Shown: piece by piece, positions 37,821-46,117 of the stretch | Layout: every line of letters begins with the position of its first letter | Numbering within the stretch: position 1 is the first letter of the stretch | Source: Paenibacillus_AA sp045062745 | GTDB taxonomy: Bacteria; Bacillota; Bacilli; Paenibacillales; NBRC-103111 | DNA: 60,475 nucleotides | Direction: 5' to 3' | Assembly: GCF_045062745.1 (NCBI RefSeq) | Contig: NZ_JBJGED010000043.1 | Coordinates: forward strand, 1 to 60,475 | Position numbers and translations under genes: made by a program | The notes under the pieces: model-generated | Database searches by the model: none | What the model was told of the DNA's origin: nothing | The model's input: the letters and a program-made list of their open reading frames with translations, nothing else

Positions 37821-38417
37821 TTATTTCACTGCTTTAATGATCCAGTAGCCTTTGTCCTTCTCAACCAGTTCCACGCCGCGGAACATTTCCTCGAGCTTTG
37901 TCCAAGCCGAAGGCGCCCCCTGCTTTTTTTGAATGACGACCCACAGCTCGCCGCCTTCCACTAGACGTTCATGTGCCTGCTCGAAAATCGAGTGCACGAC
38001 TTGCTTGCCGGCCCGGATCGGCGGATTGGTCAAGATCTTCGTGAAGCTCCGGTCCTGAACGGCTAGCAGCCGGTCGCTCTGCAGCACTTCCGCATTGACG
38101 ATGCCGTTGCGTCGCCGATTCTCCTTCGCCAACCCGATCGCCCTTTCATTGATGTCGACCAAGACGGCCTCTCCCTGCTTGGCCAGCCAGGCGGCGGTCA
38201 GTCCGATCGGACCGTAGCCGCAGCCGACATCCAGCACCCGGTCATCCGGCGCGATCGCCATCGTCTCGATCAAGAGGCGGCTGCCGAAGTCGAGTCCCCG
38301 CTTCGAGAACACGCCCGCATCGGTGACGAAGGTAAAAGCCTTCCCGCGCAGGTTCGCTTCCACTACTCCCCGATCGCTTTCCGCCGTAGGTTTTTCCGTG
38401 TAATAATGATCCGCCAC
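37821..38417 (-). CDS. ybxB: RsmC-like class I SAM-dependent methyltransferase
   Basis: 198 residues from the GTG at 38417, with GGAGG 7 nt upstream. Motif I VLDVGCGYGPIG binds SAM; TNPPIRAGK is the NPP(Y/F/I) catalytic motif of N-methyltransferases acting on exocyclic amines of nucleic acid bases. The family resembles the C-terminal half of RsmC (16S rRNA m2G1207), so an rRNA target is likely. Standard Bacillus location between rplL and rpoB. Confidence 0.85.
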   Translation of the reverse strand: MADHYYTEKPTAESDRGVVEANLRGKAFTFVTDAGVFSKRGLDFGSRLLIETMAIAPDDRVLDVGCGYGPIGLTAAWLAKQGEAVLVDINERAIGLAKENRRRNGIVNAEVLQSDRLLAVQDRSFTKILTNPPIRAGKQVVHSIFEQAHERLVEGGELWVVIQKKQGAPSAWTKLEEMFRGVELVEKDKGYWIIKAVK

Positions 38418-38442
38418 GCCGCACCCTCCGTATATGAACAAA

Positions 38443-38472
38443 CCCCCTTTGAAGCGACCGCTTCAAAAGGGG
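38443..38472 (-). terminator. Hairpin after rplL (partial terminator)
   Basis: A near-perfect stem CCCCTTTTGAAGCG/CGCTTCAAAGGGG follows the rplL stop, with only a weak GTTTGTT tail. It may be a leaky terminator that sets a high rplJL to ybxB ratio. Confidence 0.65.
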
Positions 38473-38511
38473 ATTTGATTCGAGATCGGCTCGATTGCTT
38501 GCCAATCGAGA

Positions 38512-38877
38512 TTACTTCACTTCTACCGTTGCGCCTGCTTCTTCGAGCTTCGCTTTTACTGCAGCTGCATCGTCCTTGGAGACGCGCTCTTTGATCGGCT
38601 TCGGTGCGCCGTCAACCAGGTCTTTTGCTTCTTTCAAGCCGAGGCCTGTGATTTCGCGAACGACTTTGATGACGTTGATCTTCGAAGCGCCTGCGTTCAT
38701 CAGGATCACGTCGAATTCGGTTTGCTCTTCCACTTCAGCCGCTGCGCCGCCGCCGGCTACTACTGCTACCGGAGCTGCTGCGGTTACGCCGAACTCTTCT
38801 TCGATTGCTTTTACGAGGTCGTTCAGTTCCAAGATCGTCATGCCTTTGATCGCTTCCAAAATTTGCGCTGTGCTCAT
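38512..38877 (-). CDS. rplL: 50S ribosomal protein L7/L12
   Basis: 121 residues from the ATG at 38877 (MSTAQILEAIKGM), with GGAGG 8 nt upstream. The N-terminal dimer domain, an Ala/Gly/Val hinge (about 36-52) and the C-terminal factor-binding domain (INVIKVVREITGLGLKEAKDLVD) are clear. Present in several copies per ribosome on L10. Co-transcribed with rplJ. Confidence 0.98.
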   Translation of the reverse strand: MSTAQILEAIKGMTILELNDLVKAIEEEFGVTAAAPVAVVAGGGAAAEVEEQTEFDVILMNAGASKINVIKVVREITGLGLKEAKDLVDGAPKPIKERVSKDDAAAVKAKLEEAGATVEVK

Positions 38878-38960
38878 TTGATAACCCTCCATTAAGGTAT
38901 ATTAGTGGTTCGGCATTATGCCGATCGAATGATTCTTGCTTGTAAGAAAACCCGGCTTGC

Positions 38961-39467
38961 TTACGCTTGTGCGCCGCCTTCTTGCTTCTCGGCGACGGCT
39001 TTAACCGCAAGGGCGAAGTTCCGGATCGGAGCTTGAAGCACGCTGAGCAACATCGACAGCATGCCTTCGCGGGAAGGCAGTTCGGCCAGGGCTTTGATTT
39101 GGGCGGAGTCTACGACTTTACCTTCTACCACGCCGGCTTTCACTTGCAGCTTGTCGTTTTTCTTAGCGAATTCGGTCAGAATCTTCGCACCCGCTACCGG
39201 GTCTTTGCTGAAGGCGATAACCGTCGGTCCGGTCAGTGCCGAATCCAACGCGCTCAGATCAGCTGCAGCCGTCGCGCGACGAGCGATCGTATTCTTGATT
39301 ACTTGGAACTCGACACCCGCTTCGCGCAGCTTCTTCCGAAGATCGGTCACTTGCGCCACGTTCAGGCCGCGGTAGTCGGCTACGATCGAGCAGCTGTTCT
39401 CGCGCAGCTTCGCCGATACTTCCTCAACCGCTTGCTGTTTCTCTTGCAGTACTTTCGCGTTTGCCAT
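38961..39467 (-). CDS. rplJ: 50S ribosomal protein L10
   Basis: 168 residues from the ATG at 39467 (MANAKVLQEKQQAVEE), with AGGAGG upstream. LRENSCSIVADYRGLNVAQVTDLRKKLREAGVEF is the rRNA-binding domain and the C-terminal helix binds L12 dimers. L10 with L12 represses its own operon through the leader directly upstream, which is present here. Confidence 0.98.
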   Translation of the reverse strand: MANAKVLQEKQQAVEEVSAKLRENSCSIVADYRGLNVAQVTDLRKKLREAGVEFQVIKNTIARRATAAADLSALDSALTGPTVIAFSKDPVAGAKILTEFAKKNDKLQVKAGVVEGKVVDSAQIKALAELPSREGMLSMLLSVLQAPIRNFALAVKAVAEKQEGGAQA

Positions 39468-39542
39468 GTTCACACCTCCTATATGATTGGTCGCTTCCAG
39501 ACTTGAATCACCCAGGGTTGGATGTTGTTCTGCAGTTGTACG

Positions 39543-39660
39543 AAAAAAGCCCCCGTCCATAGACAGACGGGGGCATGATTACGTTACATGTATCACAACA
39601 CCTCGGTAGGAAATTAAGCCGCAAGCGGCACCTACTGTCTACGGTTCGCATATTCGTTTG
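39543..39660 (-). promoter_or_regulatory. L10 leader with transcription attenuator
   Basis: The leader contains the L10-binding core CCGTAGACAGTAGGTG...CCTACCGAGGTG, followed by a strong terminator (stem GCCCCCGTC/GACGGGGGC, T run 39543-39548). CCGTAGACAG (39635-39644) can pair with CTGTCTATGG inside the terminator (39557-39566) over 10 positions. L10 binding upstream would block this antiterminator pairing and cause termination, as known in Bacillus subtilis. A promoter with TTGCAT near 39690 is likely but its -10 is weak. Confidence 0.88.
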
Positions 39661-39724
39661 TTAACCTTCAACAGCTTATCACGGATTCCCGAAAAATGCA
39701 AAGTGCAATGTCAGGAAAATCGGA

Positions 39725-40417
39725 TTAACGGAAGGATTGCAGGTTCACCCGTACGCTAGGACCCATAGTCGAAGATACGGCGATGTTGCGCAAGTAGACG
39801 CCTTTCGCAGCGGCTGGCTTCGCCCGGTTCAGAGCATCGACCAACGCCTTGAAGTTCTCGCCCAGCTTGTCGGCGTCGAAAGAAACTTTGCCGATCGGAG
39901 CATGAATTTGTCCGGCTTTGTCCAGACGGAATTCAATTTTACCGGCTTTGATTTCTTGAACGGCCTTCGTAACATCGAACGTGACGGTGCCGGCTTTCGG
40001 GTTCGGCATAAGACCTTTACCCCCGAGCAGACGACCCAATTTACCAACTTCGCTCATCATATCCGGCGTAGCTACGCAGACGTCGAAATCAAACCATCCT
40101 TGTTGGATTTTGTTGATCATGTCTGCATCGCCTACGAAGTCCGCGCCAGCGGCTTCGGCTTCTTTGGCTTTGTCGCCTTTGGCGAATACGAGAACTCGCT
40201 TGCTTTTCCCTGTTCCGTTCGGAAGCACGACCACACCGCGTACGGCTTGGTCCTGTTTGCGCGGGTCTACGCCCAGGCGAACAGCGACTTCCACGGTTTC
40301 ATCAAACTTAGCCGGAGCCATTTTCTTCACAAGCTCCATCGCTTCAGCCGGCTCGTAGCTGGACTCTGGATTAACCAGCTTCGCAACTTCTTGCCATTTC
40401 TTTCCGTGCTTTGCCAT
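39725..40417 (-). CDS. rplA: 50S ribosomal protein L1
   Basis: 230 residues. MAKHGKKWQEVAKLVNPES, VVVLPNGTGKSKRVLVFAKGD and LMPNPKAGTVTFDVTKAV are typical. L1 forms the mobile stalk that moves E-site tRNA, and is the classic translational repressor of the L11-L1 operon. A putative L1 operator hairpin stands directly before its ribosome binding site. Confidence 0.98.
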   Translation of the reverse strand: MAKHGKKWQEVAKLVNPESSYEPAEAMELVKKMAPAKFDETVEVAVRLGVDPRKQDQAVRGVVVLPNGTGKSKRVLVFAKGDKAKEAEAAGADFVGDADMINKIQQGWFDFDVCVATPDMMSEVGKLGRLLGGKGLMPNPKAGTVTFDVTKAVQEIKAGKIEFRLDKAGQIHAPIGKVSFDADKLGENFKALVDALNRAKPAAAKGVYLRNIAVSSTMGPSVRVNLQSFR

Positions 40418-40432
40418 GTTCCATCCTCCTTT

Positions 40433-40458
40433 GTGGTATTAGCGGAATATCCTCCCAC
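40433..40458 (-). promoter_or_regulatory. Putative L1 operator hairpin before rplA
   Basis: GTGGGAGGATATTCCGCTAA followed by TACCAC: GTGG pairs with CCAC and GG with CC around an internal bulge. AAGGAGG begins 2-3 nt after it. The same pattern stands before rplK, so L1 could repress both genes by hiding the ribosome binding site. Confidence 0.7.
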
Positions 40459-40488
40459 TGTGCGGCACGCGAGGCCGCGGTCTTGCGA

Positions 40489-40914
40489 TTAGTCTTCGAT
40501 GACGATGCCCATCGAGCGAGCCGTACCTTCTACCATCCGCATAGCAGCTTCTACAGACGCCGCGTTCAGGTCAGGCATTTTTTGCTCCGCGATTTCACGA
40601 ACTTTGGAACGTTTCACAGTTGCAACCTTCTTCTTGTTCGGTTCGCCGGAACCTTTCGGTACGTTAGCCGCGACGCGAAGCAATACAGCAGCCGGAGGAG
40701 TCTTGGTCTCGAACGTAAACGAACGATCCTCGAACACCGTAATCACAACCGGAATGATCAGACCGGCTTGATCGGCTGTGCGCGCGTTAAATTCCTTACA
40801 GAAAGCCATAATGTTGACCCCTGCCTGACCGAGTGCTGGACCGATCGGAGGAGCCGGATTCGCTTTGCCTGCCGGAACTTGCAGCTTCACCATTTTGATA
40901 ACCTTTTTAGCCAT
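40489..40914 (-). CDS. rplK: 50S ribosomal protein L11
   Basis: 141 residues from the ATG at 40914 (MAKKVIKMVKLQVPAGKANP), with AAGGAGG upstream. The proline-rich N-terminal domain (PAPPIGPALGQAGVNIMAFC) is where thiostrepton and RelA-dependent sensing act; the C-terminal domain binds the GTPase-associated centre. Second copy of a hairpin shared with rplA lies just upstream. Confidence 0.98.
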   Translation of the reverse strand: MAKKVIKMVKLQVPAGKANPAPPIGPALGQAGVNIMAFCKEFNARTADQAGLIIPVVITVFEDRSFTFETKTPPAAVLLRVAANVPKGSGEPNKKKVATVKRSKVREIAEQKMPDLNAASVEAAMRMVEGTARSMGIVIED

Positions 40915-40938
40915 GTGACACACCTCCTTGCCCATAAT

Positions 40939-40967
40939 GTGGTAAGAACGGGATGTTTCCCTCCCAC
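40939..40967 (-). promoter_or_regulatory. Putative L1 operator hairpin before rplK
   Basis: GTGGGAGGGAAACATCCCG, then TTCTTACCAC: the same GTGGGAGG...CCG.T...ACCAC frame as before rplA but with a three-base longer inner loop. It lies 9 nt before AAGGAGG of rplK. This fits L1 autoregulation of the L11-L1 operon. Confidence 0.7.
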
Positions 40968-41047
40968 TTGCGCGAGCCCCACTCTGCACCGAGTAAGGCC
41001 GCTAGAAACCATTTACGAAATCAGACCGATAGAAGCACCGATCGATT

Positions 41048-41584
41048 TTATATTTTTTCCACCTGAGTATATTCCAACTCCAGCGGGGTTTCCCTACCGA
41101 ACATGTTGACGTGCACCTTCAGCTTCGCTTTCTCCATCAGGATGTCTTCCACCGTGCCGACAAAGTTGGCGAATGGCCCGACCTTGACGCGCACCGTCTC
41201 CTTCAGAGTAAAGTCGATCTTCGGCTTCGGCTCTTCCATGCCCATATGCTTGAGAATGCTGTCGACCTCTTCCGGCAATAGCGGCGTAGGCTTGGAGCCC
41301 GAACCGGTCGATCCGACAAAGCCGGTTACCCCCGGCGTATTGCGAACCACATACCAGGAATCGTCCGTCTGAATCATCTCTACTAGCACATAGCCCGGAT
41401 ACACTTTGCGCATCACGCTCTTGCGCTTGCCGTCTTTGTTCACAATCTCTTCTTCCATCGGCACAAGCACGCGGAAGATCTTGTCGGCCATGTTCATGGA
41501 CTCGACGCGTTTCTCGAGATTGGCTTTTACTTTGTTTTCATACCCGGAATAGGTATGTACGACGTACCAACGTTTCTCCATCAT
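41048..41584 (-). CDS. nusG: Transcription factor NusG
   Basis: 178 residues. The NGN domain starts WYVVHTYSGYENKVKANLEKRVES and the KOW domain is KVGPFANFVGTVEDI. NusG binds the RNA polymerase clamp; in Bacillus it promotes pausing at TTNTTT sites. Two tandem ATG codons make the start ambiguous by one residue. It follows secE by 17 nt. Confidence 0.98.
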   Translation of the reverse strand: MMEKRWYVVHTYSGYENKVKANLEKRVESMNMADKIFRVLVPMEEEIVNKDGKRKSVMRKVYPGYVLVEMIQTDDSWYVVRNTPGVTGFVGSTGSGSKPTPLLPEEVDSILKHMGMEEPKPKIDFTLKETVRVKVGPFANFVGTVEDILMEKAKLKVHVNMFGRETPLELEYTQVEKI

Positions 41585-41601
41585 CCGTCACCTGGTTTTC
41601 C

Positions 41602-41814
41602 TTATACTTTGAAAAAGCGCAGCAATTCGGTTAGCCCAAGGTCGATGACCCAAAAGTAGATGGTAGCGAACACGACGGTCACAAGTACAACGATCGTATA
41701 ACTGGTCAATTCTTTGCGGGTCGGCCACTTGACCTTCTTGAGCTCCGACCAGCTGTCGGTGAAGAATCCAGTCATGGACCCGAACCCTTGCTTCACTCTT
41801 TGCAAATACGACAC
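41602..41814 (-). CDS. secE: Preprotein translocase subunit SecE
   Basis: 70 residues with a GTG start and GGAGG upstream. One C-terminal membrane helix (about 38-58) preceded by the conserved amphipathic DSWSELKKVKWPTRKEL. Short single-helix form typical of Gram-positives; it clamps SecY. It is the first gene of a secE-nusG-rplKA unit with its own promoter. Confidence 0.96.
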   Translation of the reverse strand: MSYLQRVKQGFGSMTGFFTDSWSELKKVKWPTRKELTSYTIVVLVTVVFATIYFWVIDLGLTELLRFFKV

Positions 41815-42143
41815 AACTACACCTCCAAAAATGGAGCCCGAGTCCCAAATTCGGGAACACCAAAAACCCCCGAAAGCGTAGGGCTACCTGAACTACTTTA
41901 TCACAGAGTACCGGACGTGTCAACAAACCCCGCCGCCGCGCGGCCTGCCATCTCTTGGGTCAACCTGCCTGCCTTCTAGTGTTGCCAGCGGACCGGGGAC
42001 CTAAACCTATGAAAAGGAAGAGCGAGAAACAATGGAAGATCGAGGGGAGGCAACAGTAATAGAAATCTAGAGGAAATGAGGGTTGTCAAAACGGACAAAA
42101 TTAGAAAACATTCCTCTCTGCCGTTAGCCAAAGAAGAATGCTC
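41815..42143 (-). promoter_or_regulatory. secE promoter in a 329 nt gap without rpmG
   Basis: -35 TTGACA (41918-41923) and -10 TAAAGT (41895-41900) with a 17 nt spacer, then an 80 nt leader with a CCCGAATTTGGGACTCGGG hairpin. In Bacillus rpmG (L33) and in some relatives a tRNA gene lie here; I find neither on either strand. The part from 41940 to 42143 shows nothing I can name. Confidence 0.85.
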
Positions 42144-42788
42144 TCACAAATCTCGTACTTCCAAATACCGTTCCAGCTTCCGCTTCACCCGCTGCAGCGC
42201 GTTGTCGATGGACTTCACATGCCGATCCAGATCGACGGCAATCTCCTGGTAGGAGCGCCCGTCCAAATAAAGCATGAGCACCTTGCGCTCCAGGTCGCTC
42301 AGAATCTCGCCCATTTTGTCTTCCTGGCCGCTGAACTCTTCTTGGTTGATAATGAGTTCCTCCGGGTCGGTCATGCGGGAACCGCAGATGACATCGAGTA
42401 GCGTCCGGTCGGAATCTTCGTCATAGATAGGCTTGTCCAGGGAAACATAGGAGTTAAGCGGAATATGCTTCTGGCGGGTTGCGGTCTTGATGGCCGTAAT
42501 GATCTGGCGGGTGATGCACAGCTCGGCGAAGGCTTTGAACGTTGACAGCTTGTCCTCTTTGAAGTCCCGGATGGACTTGTACAAGCCGATCATGCCTTCT
42601 TGCACAATATCTTCGCGGTCGGCTCCGATGAGGAAATAAGAACGAGCCTTGGCCCGAACGAAGTTCTTGTATTTGTTGATCAAATATTCCAGCGCCTCGC
42701 TGCTGCCATCGCGGACCGATTCGACGTTCTCTTCATCTGTCTTGAGGTCAAAGTCGCGCATTCTCATTTCTTTGAGGTCGATGCTCAC
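42144..42788 (-). CDS. sigH: RNA polymerase sigma-H factor
   Basis: 214 residues from the GTG at 42788, with GGAGGG 7 nt upstream. Region 2 YKNFVRAKARSYFLIGADREDIVQEGMIGLYKSI and region 4 LSDLERKVLMLYLDGRSYQEIAVDLDRHVKSIDNAL match SigH closely. SigH drives early sporulation and transition-phase genes. Own SigA-type promoter upstream. Confidence 0.97.
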   Translation of the reverse strand: MSIDLKEMRMRDFDLKTDEENVESVRDGSSEALEYLINKYKNFVRAKARSYFLIGADREDIVQEGMIGLYKSIRDFKEDKLSTFKAFAELCITRQIITAIKTATRQKHIPLNSYVSLDKPIYDEDSDRTLLDVICGSRMTDPEELIINQEEFSGQEDKMGEILSDLERKVLMLYLDGRSYQEIAVDLDRHVKSIDNALQRVKRKLERYLEVRDL

Positions 42789-42853
42789 CAACAATCCCTC
42801 CGGCTTGCCTGCAAGGCTACGCAAAACCCATTTAGCTTGATAAAGTTAGCCTT

Positions 42854-42883
42854 AGTATACATGACCGCATGGAAGATCGTCAA
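42854..42883 (-). promoter_or_regulatory. Promoter of sigH
   Basis: -35 TTGACG (42878-42883) overlaps the rae1 stop codon; -10 TATACT (42854-42859) is 18 nt away. SigA-type, as for spo0H in Bacillus. Confidence 0.72.
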
Positions 42884-43404
42884 CGGGGACCGTTGCCGCG
42901 GCGCCATCTTTCGAGCATGTCCAGCTGCTCTTGCGTCAGCTTGCTGTCGAAGGAGTTGCGGATTCGGGACGAGGCTTGCTCCTCCATCCGGTGCTTCATC
43001 TCCTTCACGCTCTGCCGCACGCTGTACAGCAGCTCCCGTGCAGGCAGCCGCAGGGCGCCCTGTCCGAACGTCACGCTCTGCTCGACGAAGTCGGAAGTCG
43101 CTACGTAGACTTGGGTGCGCCGGCTGCTGAGCTCGCCTACGAGACGCTCGATGAGCGCGTCGGCCGTTTCCTTCTCCTTCGTATACTGCACCTCGAGCGC
43201 GCTCTGCCAGTACTTGCCGCCGATCCCCGGCACCTGGTAGGCATCGAAGACGACGATGATCCGCTTCCCGGAGTAGGATTGATGCTCGGCGAGCAGGCCG
43301 ATCAGCTTGTCGCGCGCTTCCTCCAGGCTGATCTCCTTCAGCTTGCTCAGCTCGGGCCACGCTCCGATGATGTTATAGCCGTCGACGATAATAATCTGCT
43401 TCAT
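42880..43404 (-). CDS. rae1: Rae1/YacP NYN-domain endoribonuclease
   Basis: 174 residues. IIIVDGYNIIGAWPEL carries the first catalytic aspartate of the PIN-like NYN fold; VVFDAYQVPG, KETADALIERL and VATSDFVEQ supply the other acidic residues. In Bacillus Rae1 enters the ribosomal A site and cuts mRNA in a translation-dependent way. It follows rlmB by 19 nt. Confidence 0.9.
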   Translation of the reverse strand: MKQIIIVDGYNIIGAWPELSKLKEISLEEARDKLIGLLAEHQSYSGKRIIVVFDAYQVPGIGGKYWQSALEVQYTKEKETADALIERLVGELSSRRTQVYVATSDFVEQSVTFGQGALRLPARELLYSVRQSVKEMKHRMEEQASSRIRNSFDSKLTQEQLDMLERWRRGNGPR

Positions 43405-43423
43405 GAAACGCGCGACTCCCGCA

Positions 43424-44167
43424 TCAGGAAACGGGAATCGAGCGCTGCCGGACGACTTCGTACATCAGCACCGAGGCGGCTACCGAGGCGTTCAGCGAAT
43501 TGATCTGCCCATGCATCGGCAGGGTGACGAGGAAATCGCACTTCTCCTTGATCAGCCGGCCGATGCCCTTGCCTTCATTGCCGATGACGATCGCGATCGG
43601 CATTCGGAAGTCAGTCTGATACACGCTTTGCGCTCCCGATACGTCCGCGCCCGCTATCCAGATGCCCGCTTCCTTCAGTTCTTCGATCGTCTGCGCCAAG
43701 TTCGTCACCCGTGCGACCGGTACGTATTCAATGGCGCCGGCCGACGTCTTGGAGACGGTGGCCGTCAAGCCGACCGAACGGCGCTTCGGGATGATCACGC
43801 CGTGCACGCCGGCGCAATCGGCCGTACGCAGAATCGAGCCGAGGTTGTGAGGATCCTCAATCTCGTCCAGGATGAGCAGGAACGGCGGCTGTCCGCTATT
43901 CTGCGCTTGGGCGATCATGTCTTCGAGCTCCATATATTCATAGGCCGTCACTTGAGCGACTACGCCCTGGTGGGGCACGTTCGGCATGAGCTGGTCCAGC
44001 TTGCGCTTGTCCACCACTTGAATGACGATGCCCATCTTCTTCGCTTCACTGAAGACCGGCGAGAGCTGCTGCTTCTGCGCCTGCTCGGCGACGAACAGCT
44101 TGTGGATCGTACGGCCGGACCGGAGCGCCTCCTGCACCGAATGCCGCCCGCCAATATATTCTTCCAT
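43424..44167 (-). CDS. rlmB: 23S rRNA 2'-O-methyltransferase RlmB
   Basis: 247 residues of the SpoU/TrmH family. N-terminal RNA-binding domain, then the knotted SPOUT domain with LILDEIEDPHNLGSILRTA, IVIGNEGKGI and LPMHGQINSLNASVAASVLMYE, the three family motifs. Target by homology is the ribose of G2251 in the P loop. Follows mrnC by 31 nt. Confidence 0.93.
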   Translation of the reverse strand: MEEYIGGRHSVQEALRSGRTIHKLFVAEQAQKQQLSPVFSEAKKMGIVIQVVDKRKLDQLMPNVPHQGVVAQVTAYEYMELEDMIAQAQNSGQPPFLLILDEIEDPHNLGSILRTADCAGVHGVIIPKRRSVGLTATVSKTSAGAIEYVPVARVTNLAQTIEELKEAGIWIAGADVSGAQSVYQTDFRMPIAIVIGNEGKGIGRLIKEKCDFLVTLPMHGQINSLNASVAASVLMYEVVRQRSIPVS

Positions 44168-44198
44168 CGTCCATTCGACTCCTTTCGTTCCATCGTTC

Positions 44199-44705
44199 CT
44201 ACGGCTTCTTGCGCTCCCGCTCTGTGTCCCCGCCGCTTAAGGTTTTCAACGCCAGATCCATCAGCATCTGCAATCTGGCGTAGCTTCCCTGGTAGTACAA
44301 GTAGCCTACCAGGCATTCGAACGCGGTGCTGTGCCGGTAATCGAGCACGTCCGCATTGCGGGGGACGGTACCGGACTTGGCATTCCGTCCCCGCTTCACG
44401 ACGTCCACCTCCTCCTCCGTGAGGAGCGGCACCCACGTCTCGAGCGCTTTCGCCTGCGCGCGGTTGGACACGTACTTCACCGACTCGCGGTGCATGTGGT
44501 GAGGCCGGTGATTCGGCTGGGCGATGACGAATTGCCGTACATAGGCTTCATAGACGGCATCGCCCAGGTAGGCGAGCACCAGGGGGCTCAACTGCTTATA
44601 AGGCTTGGAGGGAGCGATCGTGAACAAGCCTTCCGTTACCCCCGGTTGCTCGTTCCGATCGCTTCCTGCGTTCGTTTCGGTAAACGTCGCCGTTCCCTCC
44701 TTCAC
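44199..44705 (-). CDS. mrnC: Mini-ribonuclease III (23S rRNA maturation)
   Basis: 168 residues if the GTG at 44705 (overlapping the cysS stop) is the start; homologues are near 140 residues and the conserved part only begins at LSPLVLAYLGDAVYEAYVR, so a TTG 26 codons on is an alternative. RNase III-type catalytic acids lie in YLGDAVYE and STAFECLVGYLY; no double-stranded RNA-binding domain. Mini-III trims 23S precursor ends in Bacillus. Confidence 0.9.
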   Translation of the reverse strand: MKEGTATFTETNAGSDRNEQPGVTEGLFTIAPSKPYKQLSPLVLAYLGDAVYEAYVRQFVIAQPNHRPHHMHRESVKYVSNRAQAKALETWVPLLTEEEVDVVKRGRNAKSGTVPRNADVLDYRHSTAFECLVGYLYYQGSYARLQMLMDLALKTLSGGDTERERKKP

Positions 44706-46117
44706 TTGCGGCGCCAGCGAATGCCTTGCGGGGTGTCTTCCAGGAAAATACCCTGCTCGGTCAACAAATCCCGAATTTCATCAGCCCGCGCCCAGTTTTT
44801 GGCCTTTCTTGCTTCTGTCCGTTCTACGATCAGACGCTCGATGTCCGCATCGAGCAGCTCGTTCCGCTCTTCCGCTAGTATGCCCAGGACGCTGTCCAAA
44901 TCTTTGAACGTCTGAAGCAAGAATTGCACCGTCGACCGGTCGATCTCCGGCCGGGCCAAATACTGATTGGCCAGCGTCGCGAGCTCGAACATCGCCGTAA
45001 TCGCATCCGCCGTATTGAAATCGTCGTCCATGCTGGATTGGAAGTTGTCATAGACGAGGGTGACCGGCGTCACGATGGACGTATCCGCCCGCTCTCCTTC
45101 GACTTCCGGCAGATCGGCCAACCTATGCTTCAAGTTGCCTACACTGTTATTCAGCCGCGTCAATCCGTTCTTCGCCTGCTCGATCGCTTCATCGTTGAAG
45201 TTGACCGGGTTGCGGTAATGGGTCGACAACATGAAGTAACGAAGCGTCTCGGGCTCGATCTCCTTCAGCAGCTCTTTCACATTCACCCCGTTGCCCAGCG
45301 ATTTCGACATCTTCTGGTCGTTGATGTGGATGTAGCCGTTGTGCATCCAGTACTTCGCGAGCGGCTTGCCGGTTACGCATTCGGATTGGGCCACCTCGCA
45401 CTCATGGTGCGGGAATTGCAAATCCTGGCCGCCGCCGTGTATGTCGAGCGTCTCGCCCACATACTTGCGCACCATGGCCGAGCACTCGATATGCCAGCCC
45501 GGACGCCCATCCCCCCATGGACTGTTCCAGAAAATCTCGCCCGGCTTGGCCGCCTTCCACAGGACGAAGTCCTGCGGGTTCTCCTTCCGCTCGTCGACCT
45601 CAACCCGGATGCCGAACTGCAGCTCCTCCAGATTCTGATGCGACAGCTTGCCGTACTCGGGGAATTTCGCCGTCCGGAAGTAGACGTCGCCCCCGCTCTC
45701 ATAGGCGTATCCGCCCTGAACGAGCTCTTCGATGAAGGCGATGATCTCCGGCATATTCTCCGTCACCCGAGGGTGAGCCGTAGCCCGCTCAATGCCGAGC
45801 GCCTCCACGTCCTCGAAGTACGCCGCGATGAACCGCTCCGCGATCTCGGGGACGGTGTCGCCGGATTGCTCGGCTTTGCGGATCAGCTTGTCGTCGACGT
45901 CTGTGAAATTCACGACATACTTCACTTCGTACTGCAGCCAGGTTAAGTAGCGGCGTACGACGTCGAAGAAGATCGCCGGACGGGCGTTGCCGATATGAAT
46001 ATAATCGTAGACCGTCGGTCCGCACACGTACATATTGACCTTCCCTGGCGTGAGCGGCTCGAACCCTTCCTTCGTTCGGGTCAGGGTGTTATACAATCTC
46101 AGATTGTTCTTGCGCAT
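44702..46117 (-). CDS. cysS: Cysteinyl-tRNA synthetase
   Basis: 471 residues from the ATG at 46117 (MRKNNLRLYNTLTR), with GGAGG 8 nt upstream. Class I motifs HIGNARP and KMSKS, and zinc ligands C(GP), C in IECSAMV, H and E in HHECEVAQSE. The start lies inside cysE (29 nt overlap), so both are translated from the T-box-controlled mRNA. Confidence 0.97.
   Translation of the reverse strand: MRKNNLRLYNTLTRTKEGFEPLTPGKVNMYVCGPTVYDYIHIGNARPAIFFDVVRRYLTWLQYEVKYVVNFTDVDDKLIRKAEQSGDTVPEIAERFIAAYFEDVEALGIERATAHPRVTENMPEIIAFIEELVQGGYAYESGGDVYFRTAKFPEYGKLSHQNLEELQFGIRVEVDERKENPQDFVLWKAAKPGEIFWNSPWGDGRPGWHIECSAMVRKYVGETLDIHGGGQDLQFPHHECEVAQSECVTGKPLAKYWMHNGYIHINDQKMSKSLGNGVNVKELLKEIEPETLRYFMLSTHYRNPVNFNDEAIEQAKNGLTRLNNSVGNLKHRLADLPEVEGERADTSIVTPVTLVYDNFQSSMDDDFNTADAITAMFELATLANQYLARPEIDRSTVQFLLQTFKDLDSVLGILAEERNELLDADIERLIVERTEARKAKNWARADEIRDLLTEQGIFLEDTPQGIRWRRK

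Noticed and set aside
41815..42143. A tRNA or rpmG gene between sigH and secE
   Set aside because: Neither a cloverleaf with a GTTCGAATC-type T arm nor an L33 zinc ribbon could be found on either strand.
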